NCBI GenBank assembly: GCA_964392765.1
Contig: CAYMRF010000028.1
Span: 1 to 17,477 of the forward strand
Reading direction: 5' to 3'
Source of the DNA: BTUB01 sp964392765
Lineage (GTDB): Bacteria; Babelota; Babeliae; Babelales; Vermiphilaceae
DNA length: 17,477 nt
This document shows positions 6,629 to 14,026 of this stretch, piece after piece; positions within the stretch are counted from its first letter, which is position 1, and the number at the start of each line of letters is the position of its first letter. The notes beneath the pieces are model-generated. The model saw only the letters and a program-made list of their open reading frames with translations. It was not told where the DNA came from and made no database searches. Both the position numbers and the translations under genes were made by a program.

Positions 6629-7150
6629 ATGTATAAGCTTCTTTTTAGCATTCTTCTTGTAATACCGTTTGCATTACCTGCAATGCAAGATTCGCAACGT
6701 TTATTAGTTGCTGGATCTTCAGCGGTTTGTGGAGTTGGTGGTTATTTGTTAGCTGATCGCATTTTAGTTCAAGCAGATAAAGAGTTTAAAATGCACCCCG
6801 GCAACACCCGCAATATTTTGAAGCAAGAGATCTACAAAAACGCGAAAATTGAATATCTGAAAAAGGTAACGTTAAGTAACGTGCTTAAATTGAGCTCTTG
6901 TGCTGCTGCTACTTTGATAGCAAGATGCGCATGCACAGGATATATGCCCCGAAATAATGCCCAAGCTTTTATCTCTTCTCTTGCACTGATTTCAGGAAGT
7001 GTAATATGCGGAATTGCAGTTGCTCGGCATAATATGTATGTGCGGGAGATGGGCTGTGGGTTGGCATATTATAATACTCGCTATAAAAAGTGGTTTATGG
7101 GCGGCTTAGGGCTGGCAGCATTGGGAATGTGCGGCCTACACAGTAATTAA
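6629..7150 (+). CDS. Glycine-rich secreted/membrane protein, tandem family member A (173 aa)
   Basis: First of four tandem paralogs; no known family recognised. I start it at 6629 (MYKLLFSILL...) rather than at an in-frame ATG at 6563 inside pgsA. This ATG follows TTTAAAGGCATCT, matching the leader of the other copies, and gives a proper signal peptide ending at about residue 18 (LPA-MQDS). After it come a glycine-rich hydrophobic stretch (RLLVAGSS...GVGGYLLA, residues 24-43), a charged variable segment (about 45-80) and three more hydrophobic stretches. The end, GGLGLAALGMCGLHSN, matches the other copies. This is the most diverged member and the only one rich in cysteine. The 25-base gap to pgsA suggests co-transcription. 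Confidence 0.85.
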   Translation: MYKLLFSILLVIPFALPAMQDSQRLLVAGSSAVCGVGGYLLADRILVQADKEFKMHPGNTRNILKQEIYKNAKIEYLKKVTLSNVLKLSSCAAATLIARCACTGYMPRNNAQAFISSLALISGSVICGIAVARHNMYVREMGCGLAYYNTRYKKWFMGGLGLAALGMCGLHSN

Positions 7151-7172
7151 TTTTATTAAGTAAGGAACATGT

Positions 7173-7697
7173 ATGAAGAAATTATTTTTAAGCATCTTTG
7201 TCTTACTCTCATTAAAGGCAAACGCAATGGACAATCCAATGAATACTTCGCATCGTTTATTGCTTGGCGGAGCTGCAGTGCTCACTGGATTTGGAGGACA
7301 TTCTTTATCTAATAAAATTTTCAAGAATGCTCATAAAGAGTTTGGGCGAACTACTTTTAGTTGGACTCCTCGGGGTCAGGCATATAAAGATGCTGCAAAT
7401 AACTATGAGCTTAAATCGGGCTTGAGCACTCTTATTAGATTTACTTCATTTACTGCCAGCAGTTTATTAGCGCGATATGCATATTCTGGATATGCACCTG
7501 CACAAAATACGCAAACCACTATTTCTGCTGTGACAATAGCTGCTGCAGGCGTAATGTATGGCATATCTGCCGCTAAAAAGAATATGTATTTGCACTACAA
7601 TAGCGGTGAAAAGATCCCTTTTGGCTATAGAGCATTGATGATGAGTGGAGCAGGATTGGGATTATTAGGATTATATGGCTTACACAGAAATCAATAA
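7173..7697 (+). CDS. Glycine-rich secreted/membrane protein, tandem family member B (174 aa)
   Basis: Second paralog, unrecognised family. The signal peptide covers residues 1-18 (MKKLFLS...NA, then MDNP). The shared pattern follows: RLLLGGAAVLTGFGGH (28-43), a charged variable region (about 45-85), LIRFTSF...LLARYAYSGYAPAQNTQ, a Gly/Ala-rich hydrophobic stretch, and a C-terminal SGAGLGLLGLYGLHRNQ with closely spaced glycines. TAAGGAACATGT precedes the ATG. Its last codons overlap an out-of-frame ATG (7675) that runs into the next gene, but I judge the next gene's true start to be 7717. Several GxxxG-like spacings in the hydrophobic segments suggest helix packing in a membrane, which is inference only. 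Confidence 0.87.
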   Translation: MKKLFLSIFVLLSLKANAMDNPMNTSHRLLLGGAAVLTGFGGHSLSNKIFKNAHKEFGRTTFSWTPRGQAYKDAANNYELKSGLSTLIRFTSFTASSLLARYAYSGYAPAQNTQTTISAVTIAAAGVMYGISAAKKNMYLHYNSGEKIPFGYRALMMSGAGLGLLGLYGLHRNQ

Positions 7698-7716
7698 ATA
7701 TTTTAAAGGAACATCT

Positions 7717-8214
7717 ATGAAAAAATTATTTTTAAGTCTTTTTCTTTTGGTACCACTATCATTACATGCAATGGACAATCCCCAGCGTTTATTGGTTTAT
7801 GGAACTTCTGCACTCGCAGTAGGGTATGCCGGGCATCAATCTGCCAAATGGCTTAATGCGATGGCGCATGCTCAACTTAAATGCGCATTGGAAAAGAACC
7901 AAAATGAATTGAACGATTGCTATGGAGAATTAACTCGAGCAGATGAGTTGGCATATAAATGGCGTGAGAGAAAAACTTTCTTTATTGGTGCAATGCGCAC
8001 TTCATCATATCTTCTTGCGGGTGCATTGGCTCAATATGCTCTTTGCGGTAAAGCCCTTGCAAGAAATATGCAAACTCATGCTTCTTTATTAGCAATAGAA
8101 GTTGGTGGAGGATTATTTGCAGTTGGCAGATCAAAGAAAAATGGGACGCTTGCATTGTTGAGCGGAGCAGGGCTGGCTGGATTAGGAGTTTATGGTTTAT
8201 ACAGAAACTCATAA
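7717..8214 (+). CDS. Glycine-rich secreted/membrane protein, tandem family member C (165 aa)
   Basis: Third paralog, unrecognised family. The start at 7717 (MKKLFLSLFLLVPLSLHA-MDNPQRLL) is preferred over the upstream in-frame ATG at 7675, because it follows TTTTAAAGGAACATCT and gives a clean signal peptide. After the signal comes RLLVYGTSALAVGYAGH, then a charged segment with two cysteines (about residues 48-82), MRTSSYLLAGALAQYALCG, a Gly-rich hydrophobic stretch (VGGGLFAVG) and the C-terminal LSGAGLAGLGVYGLYRNS. It is shorter than its neighbours because the loop before the last hydrophobic segment is reduced. The 19-base spacer from the previous stop and the 21-base spacer to the next start are nearly identical in sequence. 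Confidence 0.87.
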   Translation: MKKLFLSLFLLVPLSLHAMDNPQRLLVYGTSALAVGYAGHQSAKWLNAMAHAQLKCALEKNQNELNDCYGELTRADELAYKWRERKTFFIGAMRTSSYLLAGALAQYALCGKALARNMQTHASLLAIEVGGGLFAVGRSKKNGTLALLSGAGLAGLGVYGLYRNS

Positions 8215-8235
8215 ACGTATATTTAAGGAACATCT

Positions 8236-8766
8236 ATGAATAAATTATTTTTAAGTTTTATTCTTATATTGCCAATCTCTTTAAATGCCATGGATAATTC
8301 TCAACGTTTATTGATTTTAGGAACTGCAGGTGCAGTAGGAATTGGCGGACATATACTTGCAAATAAGCGTTCGAATTCATCCTTCAAGCGCTTTGAAGTA
8401 GATATGAGTAACGATGATAATGTATATTCTGTTGCATATGAAGGAAAAAAATCTTCTGATTTTATAAAAGAACGATTTGTAAAAAGGGAGGCAAGAAATG
8501 ATGCATTACGAGCAACTTCATATCTTGCAGCAGGGCTTTTAGGGCAGTATGCCTATTCAGGTAAATTGCCTGCGAATAGTCTTCAGTCGTATGCTGCAGC
8601 ATTAGCCATAGTTACCGGTGGAGGTATTTGCGGATTCGCAAGTGCAAACGGCCTACTTGATAGTCGTTACAATGGGGGCTGGAACAAGAGAAGATATTTA
8701 GCATTACTTGCAGGTGGCCTCGGCGTTGCGGGAGCAGGAGCGTATGGTTTATACAGAGATTCATAA
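8236..8766 (+). CDS. Glycine-rich secreted/membrane protein, tandem family member D (176 aa)
   Basis: Fourth paralog, unrecognised family. The signal peptide covers residues 1-18 (MNKLFLSFILILPISLNA-MDNSQRLL). Shared blocks are LLILGTAGAVGIGGHILANK (25-44), a long charged variable region (about 45-88), LRATSYLAAGLLGQYAYSGKLPAN, AIVTGGGICGFAS and the C-terminal GGLGVAGAGAYGLYRDS. TTAAGGAACATCT stands before the ATG, as in copies B and C. Its last 23 bases are also the beginning of the next gene, read in another frame. Among the four it is closest to C at both ends, fitting stepwise tandem duplication. Confidence 0.87.
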   Translation: MNKLFLSFILILPISLNAMDNSQRLLILGTAGAVGIGGHILANKRSNSSFKRFEVDMSNDDNVYSVAYEGKKSSDFIKERFVKREARNDALRATSYLAAGLLGQYAYSGKLPANSLQSYAAALAIVTGGGICGFASANGLLDSRYNGGWNKRRYLALLAGGLGVAGAGAYGLYRDS

Positions 8767-9142
8767 ACTTTTTTTCGCCGCACTTTTATTAGCCGCAAAT
8801 CTGCATGCAGAAACATTTGTGGTTGCGCCAAAAAAGAAGCAATCCAAACTCACCGTTGAGCAAGTATGCCTAAATATGATGCCGGAAAATATCATCTCTG
8901 CGCGTCTTAATTCATTGCTGGGCCACAATCAAGCAACCGGACTCGGTTGGATTGATGATGTGATGCAAGAAAATAAAAGTGCATTATTTAACCTGGCTAC
9001 GCAGGAATTGTTGCAAAAATTTAATCAAGAGCTTACGCAGTATATAAAAGAGCTGCAACATTTTGAGAATGTTTTGCAAGCGCATCGAGAATTTTTGAAA
9101 AATTGGAAGCAGGAAGTTTTGGCGGCAAAAAATAAAAAGTAA
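8744..9142 (+). CDS. Small secreted helical protein with re-started N-terminus (132 aa)
   Basis: Unrecognised. The best start is the ATG at 8744, within the last codons of the preceding gene (23-base overlap, different frame). It yields MVYTEIHK followed by a hydrophobic run and LHA-E, a usable signal peptide of about 20 residues. GGGAG (8730-8734) and AGGAG (8736-8740) lie ahead as possible Shine-Dalgarno sequences. The mature part begins with a Lys-rich segment (PKKKQSK) and is otherwise charged and helical, with possible coiled coil at about residues 85-125 (ELLQKFNQELTQYIKELQHF). It is not a paralog of the four upstream proteins. The first eight residues come from out-of-frame reading of the conserved paralog tail, suggesting loss of the original start (see findings). 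An earlier in-frame ATG at 8708 would put charged residues ahead of the signal peptide and is less likely. Confidence 0.75.
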   Translation: MVYTEIHKLFFAALLLAANLHAETFVVAPKKKQSKLTVEQVCLNMMPENIISARLNSLLGHNQATGLGWIDDVMQENKSALFNLATQELLQKFNQELTQYIKELQHFENVLQAHREFLKNWKQEVLAAKNKK

Positions 9143-9149
9143 AAGTGCG

Positions 9150-9177
9150 TTGAGAAAATAAATTTCTTCGTTACAAT
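9150..9177 (+). promoter_or_regulatory. Sigma70-type promoter of ssb
   Basis: TTGAGA (9150-9155) and TACAAT (9172-9177) are separated by 16 nt, about 38 bases before the ssb ATG. Each hexamer matches at least four of six consensus positions, and the position fits a monocistronic ssb unit that ends at its own terminator. Confidence 0.6.
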
Positions 9178-9214
9178 GAAATAAATAGTTTTAAAAATTA
9201 TCTTAAGGATTCCT

Positions 9215-9796
9215 ATGAGCAGCTTTAATCGCGTTATTATGGCGGGAAATTTAACCCGTGATCCAGAATATAAACAATTAACTTCAGGCCAAGCAGTATG
9301 CCGTTTAGGCCTCGCATCAAATCGCCAGTTTAAAAATAAATCAAGCGGCGATATGATCCAAGAAGTCTGTTACATCGATATCGATGTATGGGGACCACAA
9401 GCAGAAAGCTGCCGCCAGTATTTGCAAAAAGGCAGACCGATCTTAGTTGAAGGTCGCTTAAAGCTTGATAGCTGGGACGATGCAAACGGTCAAAAACGCA
9501 GCAAGCATAGCATTGTGGCTGATCGCGTGGTCTTCTTAGGATCAAATGCGCAAGCAGAATCTAGCCCGGAGGATGAGCAGGGTTTAAATCCAAATAATCC
9601 GGTGGAAAAAGAGTTGATGAATCGCATTGATCAGATCAAAACCCGTGCGCCACGAGCAGCAACTTCTTTTGAAGCGGCAAAACCTGCAGCAGCACCAAGA
9701 AAGAAAGTTGCGCCGGTAGTAGCTGGATCTGCAAATGCCGGTGGTGAAATTGATTTTGCGGATGAACCGCCATTCCAAGATGATTTGCCATTTTAA
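9215..9796 (+). CDS. ssb: Single-stranded DNA-binding protein
   Basis: Coats and protects single-stranded DNA in replication, recombination and repair, and recruits partner enzymes through its tail. The N-terminal 110 residues form the OB fold: MSSFNRVIMAGNLTRDPEYKQL (split: MSSFNRVIMAG / NLTRDPEYKQL), then QAVCRLGLASNRQF and a long YIDIDVWG strand, and KGRPILVEGRLKLDSW (72-87), all typical of bacterial SSB. Residues 110-180 are a flexible Ala/Pro/Lys linker. The protein ends PPFQDDLPF, the acidic partner-binding tip (consensus DDDIPF) with the key final Pro-Phe. At 193 residues it is ordinary in length. AAGGA lies 5 bases before the ATG. It has its own promoter and terminator. Confidence 0.97.
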   Translation: MSSFNRVIMAGNLTRDPEYKQLTSGQAVCRLGLASNRQFKNKSSGDMIQEVCYIDIDVWGPQAESCRQYLQKGRPILVEGRLKLDSWDDANGQKRSKHSIVADRVVFLGSNAQAESSPEDEQGLNPNNPVEKELMNRIDQIKTRAPRAATSFEAAKPAAAPRKKVAPVVAGSANAGGEIDFADEPPFQDDLPF

Positions 9797-9821
9797 TGTG
9801 GTAAAGTAAAAAATATAAAAG

Positions 9822-9848
9822 AGCCTCGGTTAACGCCGGGGCTTTTTT
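9822..9848 (+). terminator. Strong intrinsic terminator of ssb
   Basis: AGCCTCGG (9822-9829) pairs with CCGGGGCT (9836-9843), an 8-bp stem with one wobble and a 6-nt loop, and runs directly into TTTTTT. It begins 26 bases after the ssb stop codon. Confidence 0.9.
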
Positions 9849-9918
9849 ATTAATACTTTATTTACTATCTTCGATTAGTTTAGAATTAACTAGATAAATT
9901 TCTTTGAAATACAACTCC

Positions 9919-9996
9919 CCGTTCGGGTCGATGGAGTGCGAAGCACGAATGGAGACCTCTCCACTCACCCTAAAGGGGTTCTATCGAGGCGAACGG
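9919..9996 (+). repeat. Dispersed palindromic element, family A, diverged two-armed copy
   Basis: Intergenic between ssb and the gene at 10047. It is bounded by CCGTTCG (9919-9925) and CGAACGG (9990-9996). Inside are two arms. The left is closed by GGTC / GACC with a tip GTGC (9936-9939), loop GAA, GCAC (9943-9946). The right is closed by CTC / GAG with a tip ACCC (9967-9970) / GGGT (9976-9979). The ends match the other family A copies, while the interior differs strongly but stays foldable. The sequence just after it (TTAAAAATTAGCT) resembles that after the copy at 5838 (TTAAAATCTAGCT). Confidence 0.7.
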
Positions 9997-10046
9997 ATTA
10001 AAAATTAGCTTCCAAAGAAGTCTAATGTTTAGTCTGAGGTTTTGCT

Positions 10047-10538
10047 ATGAAAATACTGTTTTTTTTGATTTTTTTGACTATGATCGCCTATGCGCATGAA
10101 AGTAAATTTCATAAGGTATATCCACTGAATGGATTTAAAGTGGTGGTAGATACCTGTATGCGTTCCTATAGCGATGCACTTATTTTGCAGGATCGCATTG
10201 CTAATCATGAAAAATGTGATGAGATTCTTGATCTTTTAGTAGGTAGGCTTATTAGATTGCAAAGTTATATTGAGCAGTTAATTTATGCATATAAATTTGA
10301 AGCAACAGTGAGCTTTGATGAACTAGAATACTTGATACGCATGATCGATTATTTAGAATTAACGCTTTGCGATCCTGCGTATCAAGAAATTTCATGCACT
10401 CTTAATCATCTTGCCAATCATCTTAAGCAAGAGCTAAAGAATACGCTGGGGATGGTGGCTTATTCATATTTTATGCCAATGCAATTATTCCCTTATTCGT
10501 CCCTGCCATTAACAGTCCCGTCACACCGATTTGCTTAA
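10047..10538 (+). CDS. Small secreted helical protein of unknown function (163 aa)
   Basis: Unrecognised. Residues 1-16 are a signal peptide (MKILFFLIFLTMIAYA). The mature part has four cysteines and several amphipathic helices with heptad-like Leu/Ile spacing (about residues 45-135), suggesting a small helical bundle. TGAGG stands 8 bases before the ATG. The last 68 bases overlap, on the opposite strand, the 3' end of the large Cys-repeat gene; both frames are open through the overlap, and no earlier stop is available here. It stands alone between a repeat element and the convergent cluster. The mature domain has no hydrophobic stretch long enough to anchor it, so it is probably soluble. Confidence 0.75.
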   Translation: MKILFFLIFLTMIAYAHESKFHKVYPLNGFKVVVDTCMRSYSDALILQDRIANHEKCDEILDLLVGRLIRLQSYIEQLIYAYKFEATVSFDELEYLIRMIDYLELTLCDPAYQEISCTLNHLANHLKQELKNTLGMVAYSYFMPMQLFPYSSLPLTVPSHRFA

Positions 10539-13500
10539 CCCAATAAAAGCCGGTGGTTTGATTAAGAAGTGGATCCGAAAGAATATTTTCTTCTGGATTA
10601 TCAAGATCCCATTCTTGTGTATCATAGGGCAAACTAATCAGTTGACCGGGAGCGCATGATGAAGCAATATTGGCAACGATACCAATGCGGCGGGCGCCAT
10701 CCGACCAGAAATAACTGGTAAGCGGTATTGTTTCAAACAAGGGATTATTTGCTTCAATGCTATTAAAGAAGGGCGGCACAAAATTAAACGGCCCTGCATC
10801 TTGCGTGCCATTTAATTGTTGCCATACGGTTCGATCAAAAATACGGGTATTGGTTGAATCTGCAATATAAAATGGCCATACGGTTGAAGGACTTGAAACG
10901 GGAATTGAAGCATTATCAATTTTTGCAATACCGTTATAGTAAAAGTTCGTACCAGCTTTTAACACCCATTGCGCATCTGCATCAGAGATTGCCGTTTGCA
11001 CGCCACCCGCTTTGGTTGAAGTAAACAATCCATTATTCGTAGTGAGCACTATCTGTTCAGTTGAACCATCGGGCATGGTTGAAATAATTTGAAGCCCATT
11101 GAATAGTAAGATGTTTGCAAATGTTCCGATGCCTGATTGAGCAATAGTAAAAATATTACCCGGAGCAAACATTGCTGCAACCGTGGTTTGAAACGGAATG
11201 CGATAGAGCGTACTTCCCGTGGTAACATTCGTAACCAGTACGTAGAGTGCATTGCCGGTAGTTTTAATATCGACTACTGAGCCGGGAATATTAGGAGCAA
11301 GTTGCCAACTGCCATTGCTAAAGGGCGGAGCGTTTAATGCTCCCATCGTTGCAACATCAAATCCGTTACCACTATTTGAGAATACATAGAGTCCATTGCG
11401 CGTTCCGGCAAAGAAATAATTGCTTGGTGTCCCGGTTAGCTGCCGCGCATATTCAAGAACGGTAACCTGGCATGAGTCGCTGGGCAGTGAAGTAATTAAA
11501 AAGTTCTGTGGCAATGAAAAATTGTTAGTGATAAGTTGTGCGCTATTTACACTAGATCCAGTTGATTGGCTCACGCGAGTAAAAATTACGTTTCTTGCGC
11601 CACTAAAAAGAGCATAACGGGAATTATTTGCCAAGAATCCGCGCGTTGATTGATCAAGATCGAGCATCCCAATTGCTGCTCCGGTGAGAATAGCATTAAG
11701 CCGATCAAGAAGTGCCGTGGGATTCATATACGTATTGGTCCACGTATTTTGTAATACATTGGCCCCAGAGCCATCAATAACCCATAATTTAGAAACAACG
11801 GCATCAAGCGAGAAGAATTTTACGCTACTAGAAAGTATAGGAGAGCTCGAAGTAGAAAAGGGAGGAAACGCTTTTTGAGTCCAGGGAGTCCAGCGTAAAA
11901 TTTTTCCATTTTCATCAAACATTGCTTGTGAATATAAAATTCCGCCATCGTTGCCGATAGAAGGTGAATGATTGATCGATACAAATACCGTATCGCCTAC
12001 CACATCAATATCAGAAATTAATGTTGATGGTAACAGATCCAGCGGGCCGGTGCCAACGCGCACTGGTGCTTCAGTATCGGTGGGCAATTGTGAATTAAGC
12101 ACTGCGGGCGTTACAAATTTATAATTTACGAGCGCTGAGTTTTTATCTGCGATAGTTCCTTGCACCGGATCGGTAGGATCAGAGCGATCCACCAATGGCA
12201 GTGCGTAAATAGTATTATTACCATCGCCAAAGGTAACATCGCCTCCAATTACAATTAAATAGCTGGGTCCCGCGCTCGTATGCATCACGCGTAATTTATG
12301 AATAGTCAAAGTATGCGGGATAGTATCAAGAGCTCCGATAATGCGATCATTCACATCCCCATTCATAAATGCGGAATCAGGAGCGATAGCATTTAAGGTA
12401 ATTGCTCCATCACTTGCTATTTGTCCCACTACTACCGATCTTCCGCCGGAGGGAACGGGAACTCGTAATGCCGGATGTGCTTGAGGACCAGCAAGGACAT
12501 CCAAAACTTCCTCTTCAGATTTTTCTGTACCAATCGGACCATTTAATCCTAAAAATGGTTGAGGAACAAAGGTTTCGGTACTTGTTGGAATGAAAGGTGT
12601 TGTGTTTGCGTTTACTCCCTGCACAATGCCAGGCGATATAAATGATTGATTAACGCAGGTGGTACAACTTTGGCTTGGATCAAAAATAAATCCTGCCGGG
12701 CAACTTATAGTTACTACGCATCCTTGAGTTTGCGGACAAAAGCTAAAGCCGCTAGGGCAAACAACGCTTTGAACTACACATGTGCCAAATGCAGGAGAAA
12801 ATACTTGGCCGCTGGGACATGCAACGCAGGCCCCCACCGCTGGATCATAAATACCGTTATTCGGGCATACTGCGCAGGTGAGCGTTGGTGTATTAAAGAT
12901 AAATCCCTCTGGGCAGGTGATGCACGCTAAGGTATTTGGAGCAGGATTAAAAAATTGTCCAAACGGGCAGGTTGCCGCTAAACATTGGCCTGCAGTGACG
13001 CTAAATAAAGTGCCGGTTGGGCATAATTGGCATTGCTGGGTGATAGGATTAAAAAATCCTGCTGTGGGGCAGGTAACGCATGTTTGTGTAGCGGGATTAA
13101 ATTGGAGGCCAAAAGGGCAATTTGGATTGGGAGCGGTCACGCAGGTACCGGTTCCGGTGGCACAAGAGGCACCTACTTCACTCAGCCCATCAGTAGTAAG
13201 CTCAATGCCCGCATATAATCTTTGCAAGCGATCATCCCAATACATGTCTACTTTATTAGGAGTAATAGTGGGTGAGTTGTTAATATAAACTGCAGGAGTT
13301 GTGGGATCTAATTTTTGCGCTTTCACACCGCCGTCTCCGGGAATTGCCGGAACTTGTTGTAACGTGAGTGTGCTTGAAGTTTCGCCGAGTGCAACGCTGG
13401 CAATGCCACCATTACAATCAGCGCCAAAATTCCCCCCGCACGGGCGCACTGCCGGGAAAATAAAAAACTCGCTTGCTGCTAAGCCTACAATGCCCGAAGT

Positions 13501-13929
13501 GCGTCTTCCATCTTGCCCGGCAAAGCCGCTTGCATCAAGTAAATCATTAGAGGTTCCTGATTTCTTTCCATTAGCACTTAAAGCAGCAACGGCCATGGCA
13601 GCGGTGCCAGTGGTGGGCCTAAGCACTGCTGCTATATTAGCATTTAAATTATTGGTGCTTGTTGCCAGTGCAAGATAATAAATACCATTGATACTACTAA
13701 ATACTTGCCCCGTTGATATTCCTCTAAAGGTACTCACTGCGCCATAATCAGGACGATTAGCCACCGAGATGGTATTTGCTCCGCCTCCCGATGCGAGCCC
13801 CACGTAAAAATTTCCCGTTGCTCGATCTAATAACTTAGCACTTACTGTTTGTGGAAAATTTTGCACGGTAATAACCGCGCTTGCTATAGTATGTAGTAAT
13901 AATAGAAGAAGTATAAAGAAACGTTTCAT
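10471..13929 (-). CDS. Large secreted protein with nine CPxG cysteine repeats and propeller-like regions (1152 aa)
   Basis: I start it at 13929 (MKRFFILLLLLLHTIASA, a clear signal peptide preceded by AGGGGGAT); an in-frame ATG at 13986 would add 19 residues that hide the signal. Residues 20-260 and 430-1152 are Gly/Asn/Ser/Thr-rich, beta-type, with recurring phrases such as YFFAGTRNGLYVFS, IVLTTNNGLFTS and, at the very end, LLMAGTNKGIIALA. These resemble beta-propeller blades. Residues 271-425 hold nine tandem units of 15-20 residues with consensus CP-x-G-x-x-F-x-P-x(4-5)-C, about 20 cysteines in all, probably disulfide-bonded. Similar Cys-rich repeats occur in protist and animal surface proteins. 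No cell-wall or outer-membrane anchor is visible. The beta-barrel gene 97 bases upstream on the same strand suggests joint expression and perhaps a surface complex. Function unknown. Confidence 0.88.
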   Translation of the reverse strand: MKRFFILLLLLLHTIASAVITVQNFPQTVSAKLLDRATGNFYVGLASGGGANTISVANRPDYGAVSTFRGISTGQVFSSINGIYYLALATSTNNLNANIAAVLRPTTGTAAMAVAALSANGKKSGTSNDLLDASGFAGQDGRRTSGIVGLAASEFFIFPAVRPCGGNFGADCNGGIASVALGETSSTLTLQQVPAIPGDGGVKAQKLDPTTPAVYINNSPTITPNKVDMYWDDRLQRLYAGIELTTDGLSEVGASCATGTGTCVTAPNPNCPFGLQFNPATQTCVTCPTAGFFNPITQQCQLCPTGTLFSVTAGQCLAATCPFGQFFNPAPNTLACITCPEGFIFNTPTLTCAVCPNNGIYDPAVGACVACPSGQVFSPAFGTCVVQSVVCPSGFSFCPQTQGCVVTISCPAGFIFDPSQSCTTCVNQSFISPGIVQGVNANTTPFIPTSTETFVPQPFLGLNGPIGTEKSEEEVLDVLAGPQAHPALRVPVPSGGRSVVVGQIASDGAITLNAIAPDSAFMNGDVNDRIIGALDTIPHTLTIHKLRVMHTSAGPSYLIVIGGDVTFGDGNNTIYALPLVDRSDPTDPVQGTIADKNSALVNYKFVTPAVLNSQLPTDTEAPVRVGTGPLDLLPSTLISDIDVVGDTVFVSINHSPSIGNDGGILYSQAMFDENGKILRWTPWTQKAFPPFSTSSSPILSSSVKFFSLDAVVSKLWVIDGSGANVLQNTWTNTYMNPTALLDRLNAILTGAAIGMLDLDQSTRGFLANNSRYALFSGARNVIFTRVSQSTGSSVNSAQLITNNFSLPQNFLITSLPSDSCQVTVLEYARQLTGTPSNYFFAGTRNGLYVFSNSGNGFDVATMGALNAPPFSNGSWQLAPNIPGSVVDIKTTGNALYVLVTNVTTGSTLYRIPFQTTVAAMFAPGNIFTIAQSGIGTFANILLFNGLQIISTMPDGSTEQIVLTTNNGLFTSTKAGGVQTAISDADAQWVLKAGTNFYYNGIAKIDNASIPVSSPSTVWPFYIADSTNTRIFDRTVWQQLNGTQDAGPFNFVPPFFNSIEANNPLFETIPLTSYFWSDGARRIGIVANIASSCAPGQLISLPYDTQEWDLDNPEENILSDPLLNQTTGFYWVKQIGVTGLLMAGTNKGIIALA

Positions 13930-14026
13930 GATTATCCCCCTAGGATTATTGCTCCTTTGGAGCAAGTTCATTAGGAATCTAATCAAGAAAGGCGTATTAA
14001 ATTCAATAGATTGCTTGTTTTATCGT

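Noticed and set aside
12878..13288. Plus-strand open frame of 136 codons opposite the cysteine repeats
   Set aside because: It mirrors the repeated CPxG codons on the antisense strand, has no ribosome site or recognisable protein character, and the minus-strand gene is clearly real.
13930..13986. Upstream start adding 19 residues to the cysteine-repeat protein
   Set aside because: The ATG at 13929 has a strong AGGGGGAT ribosome site and opens directly with a signal peptide.
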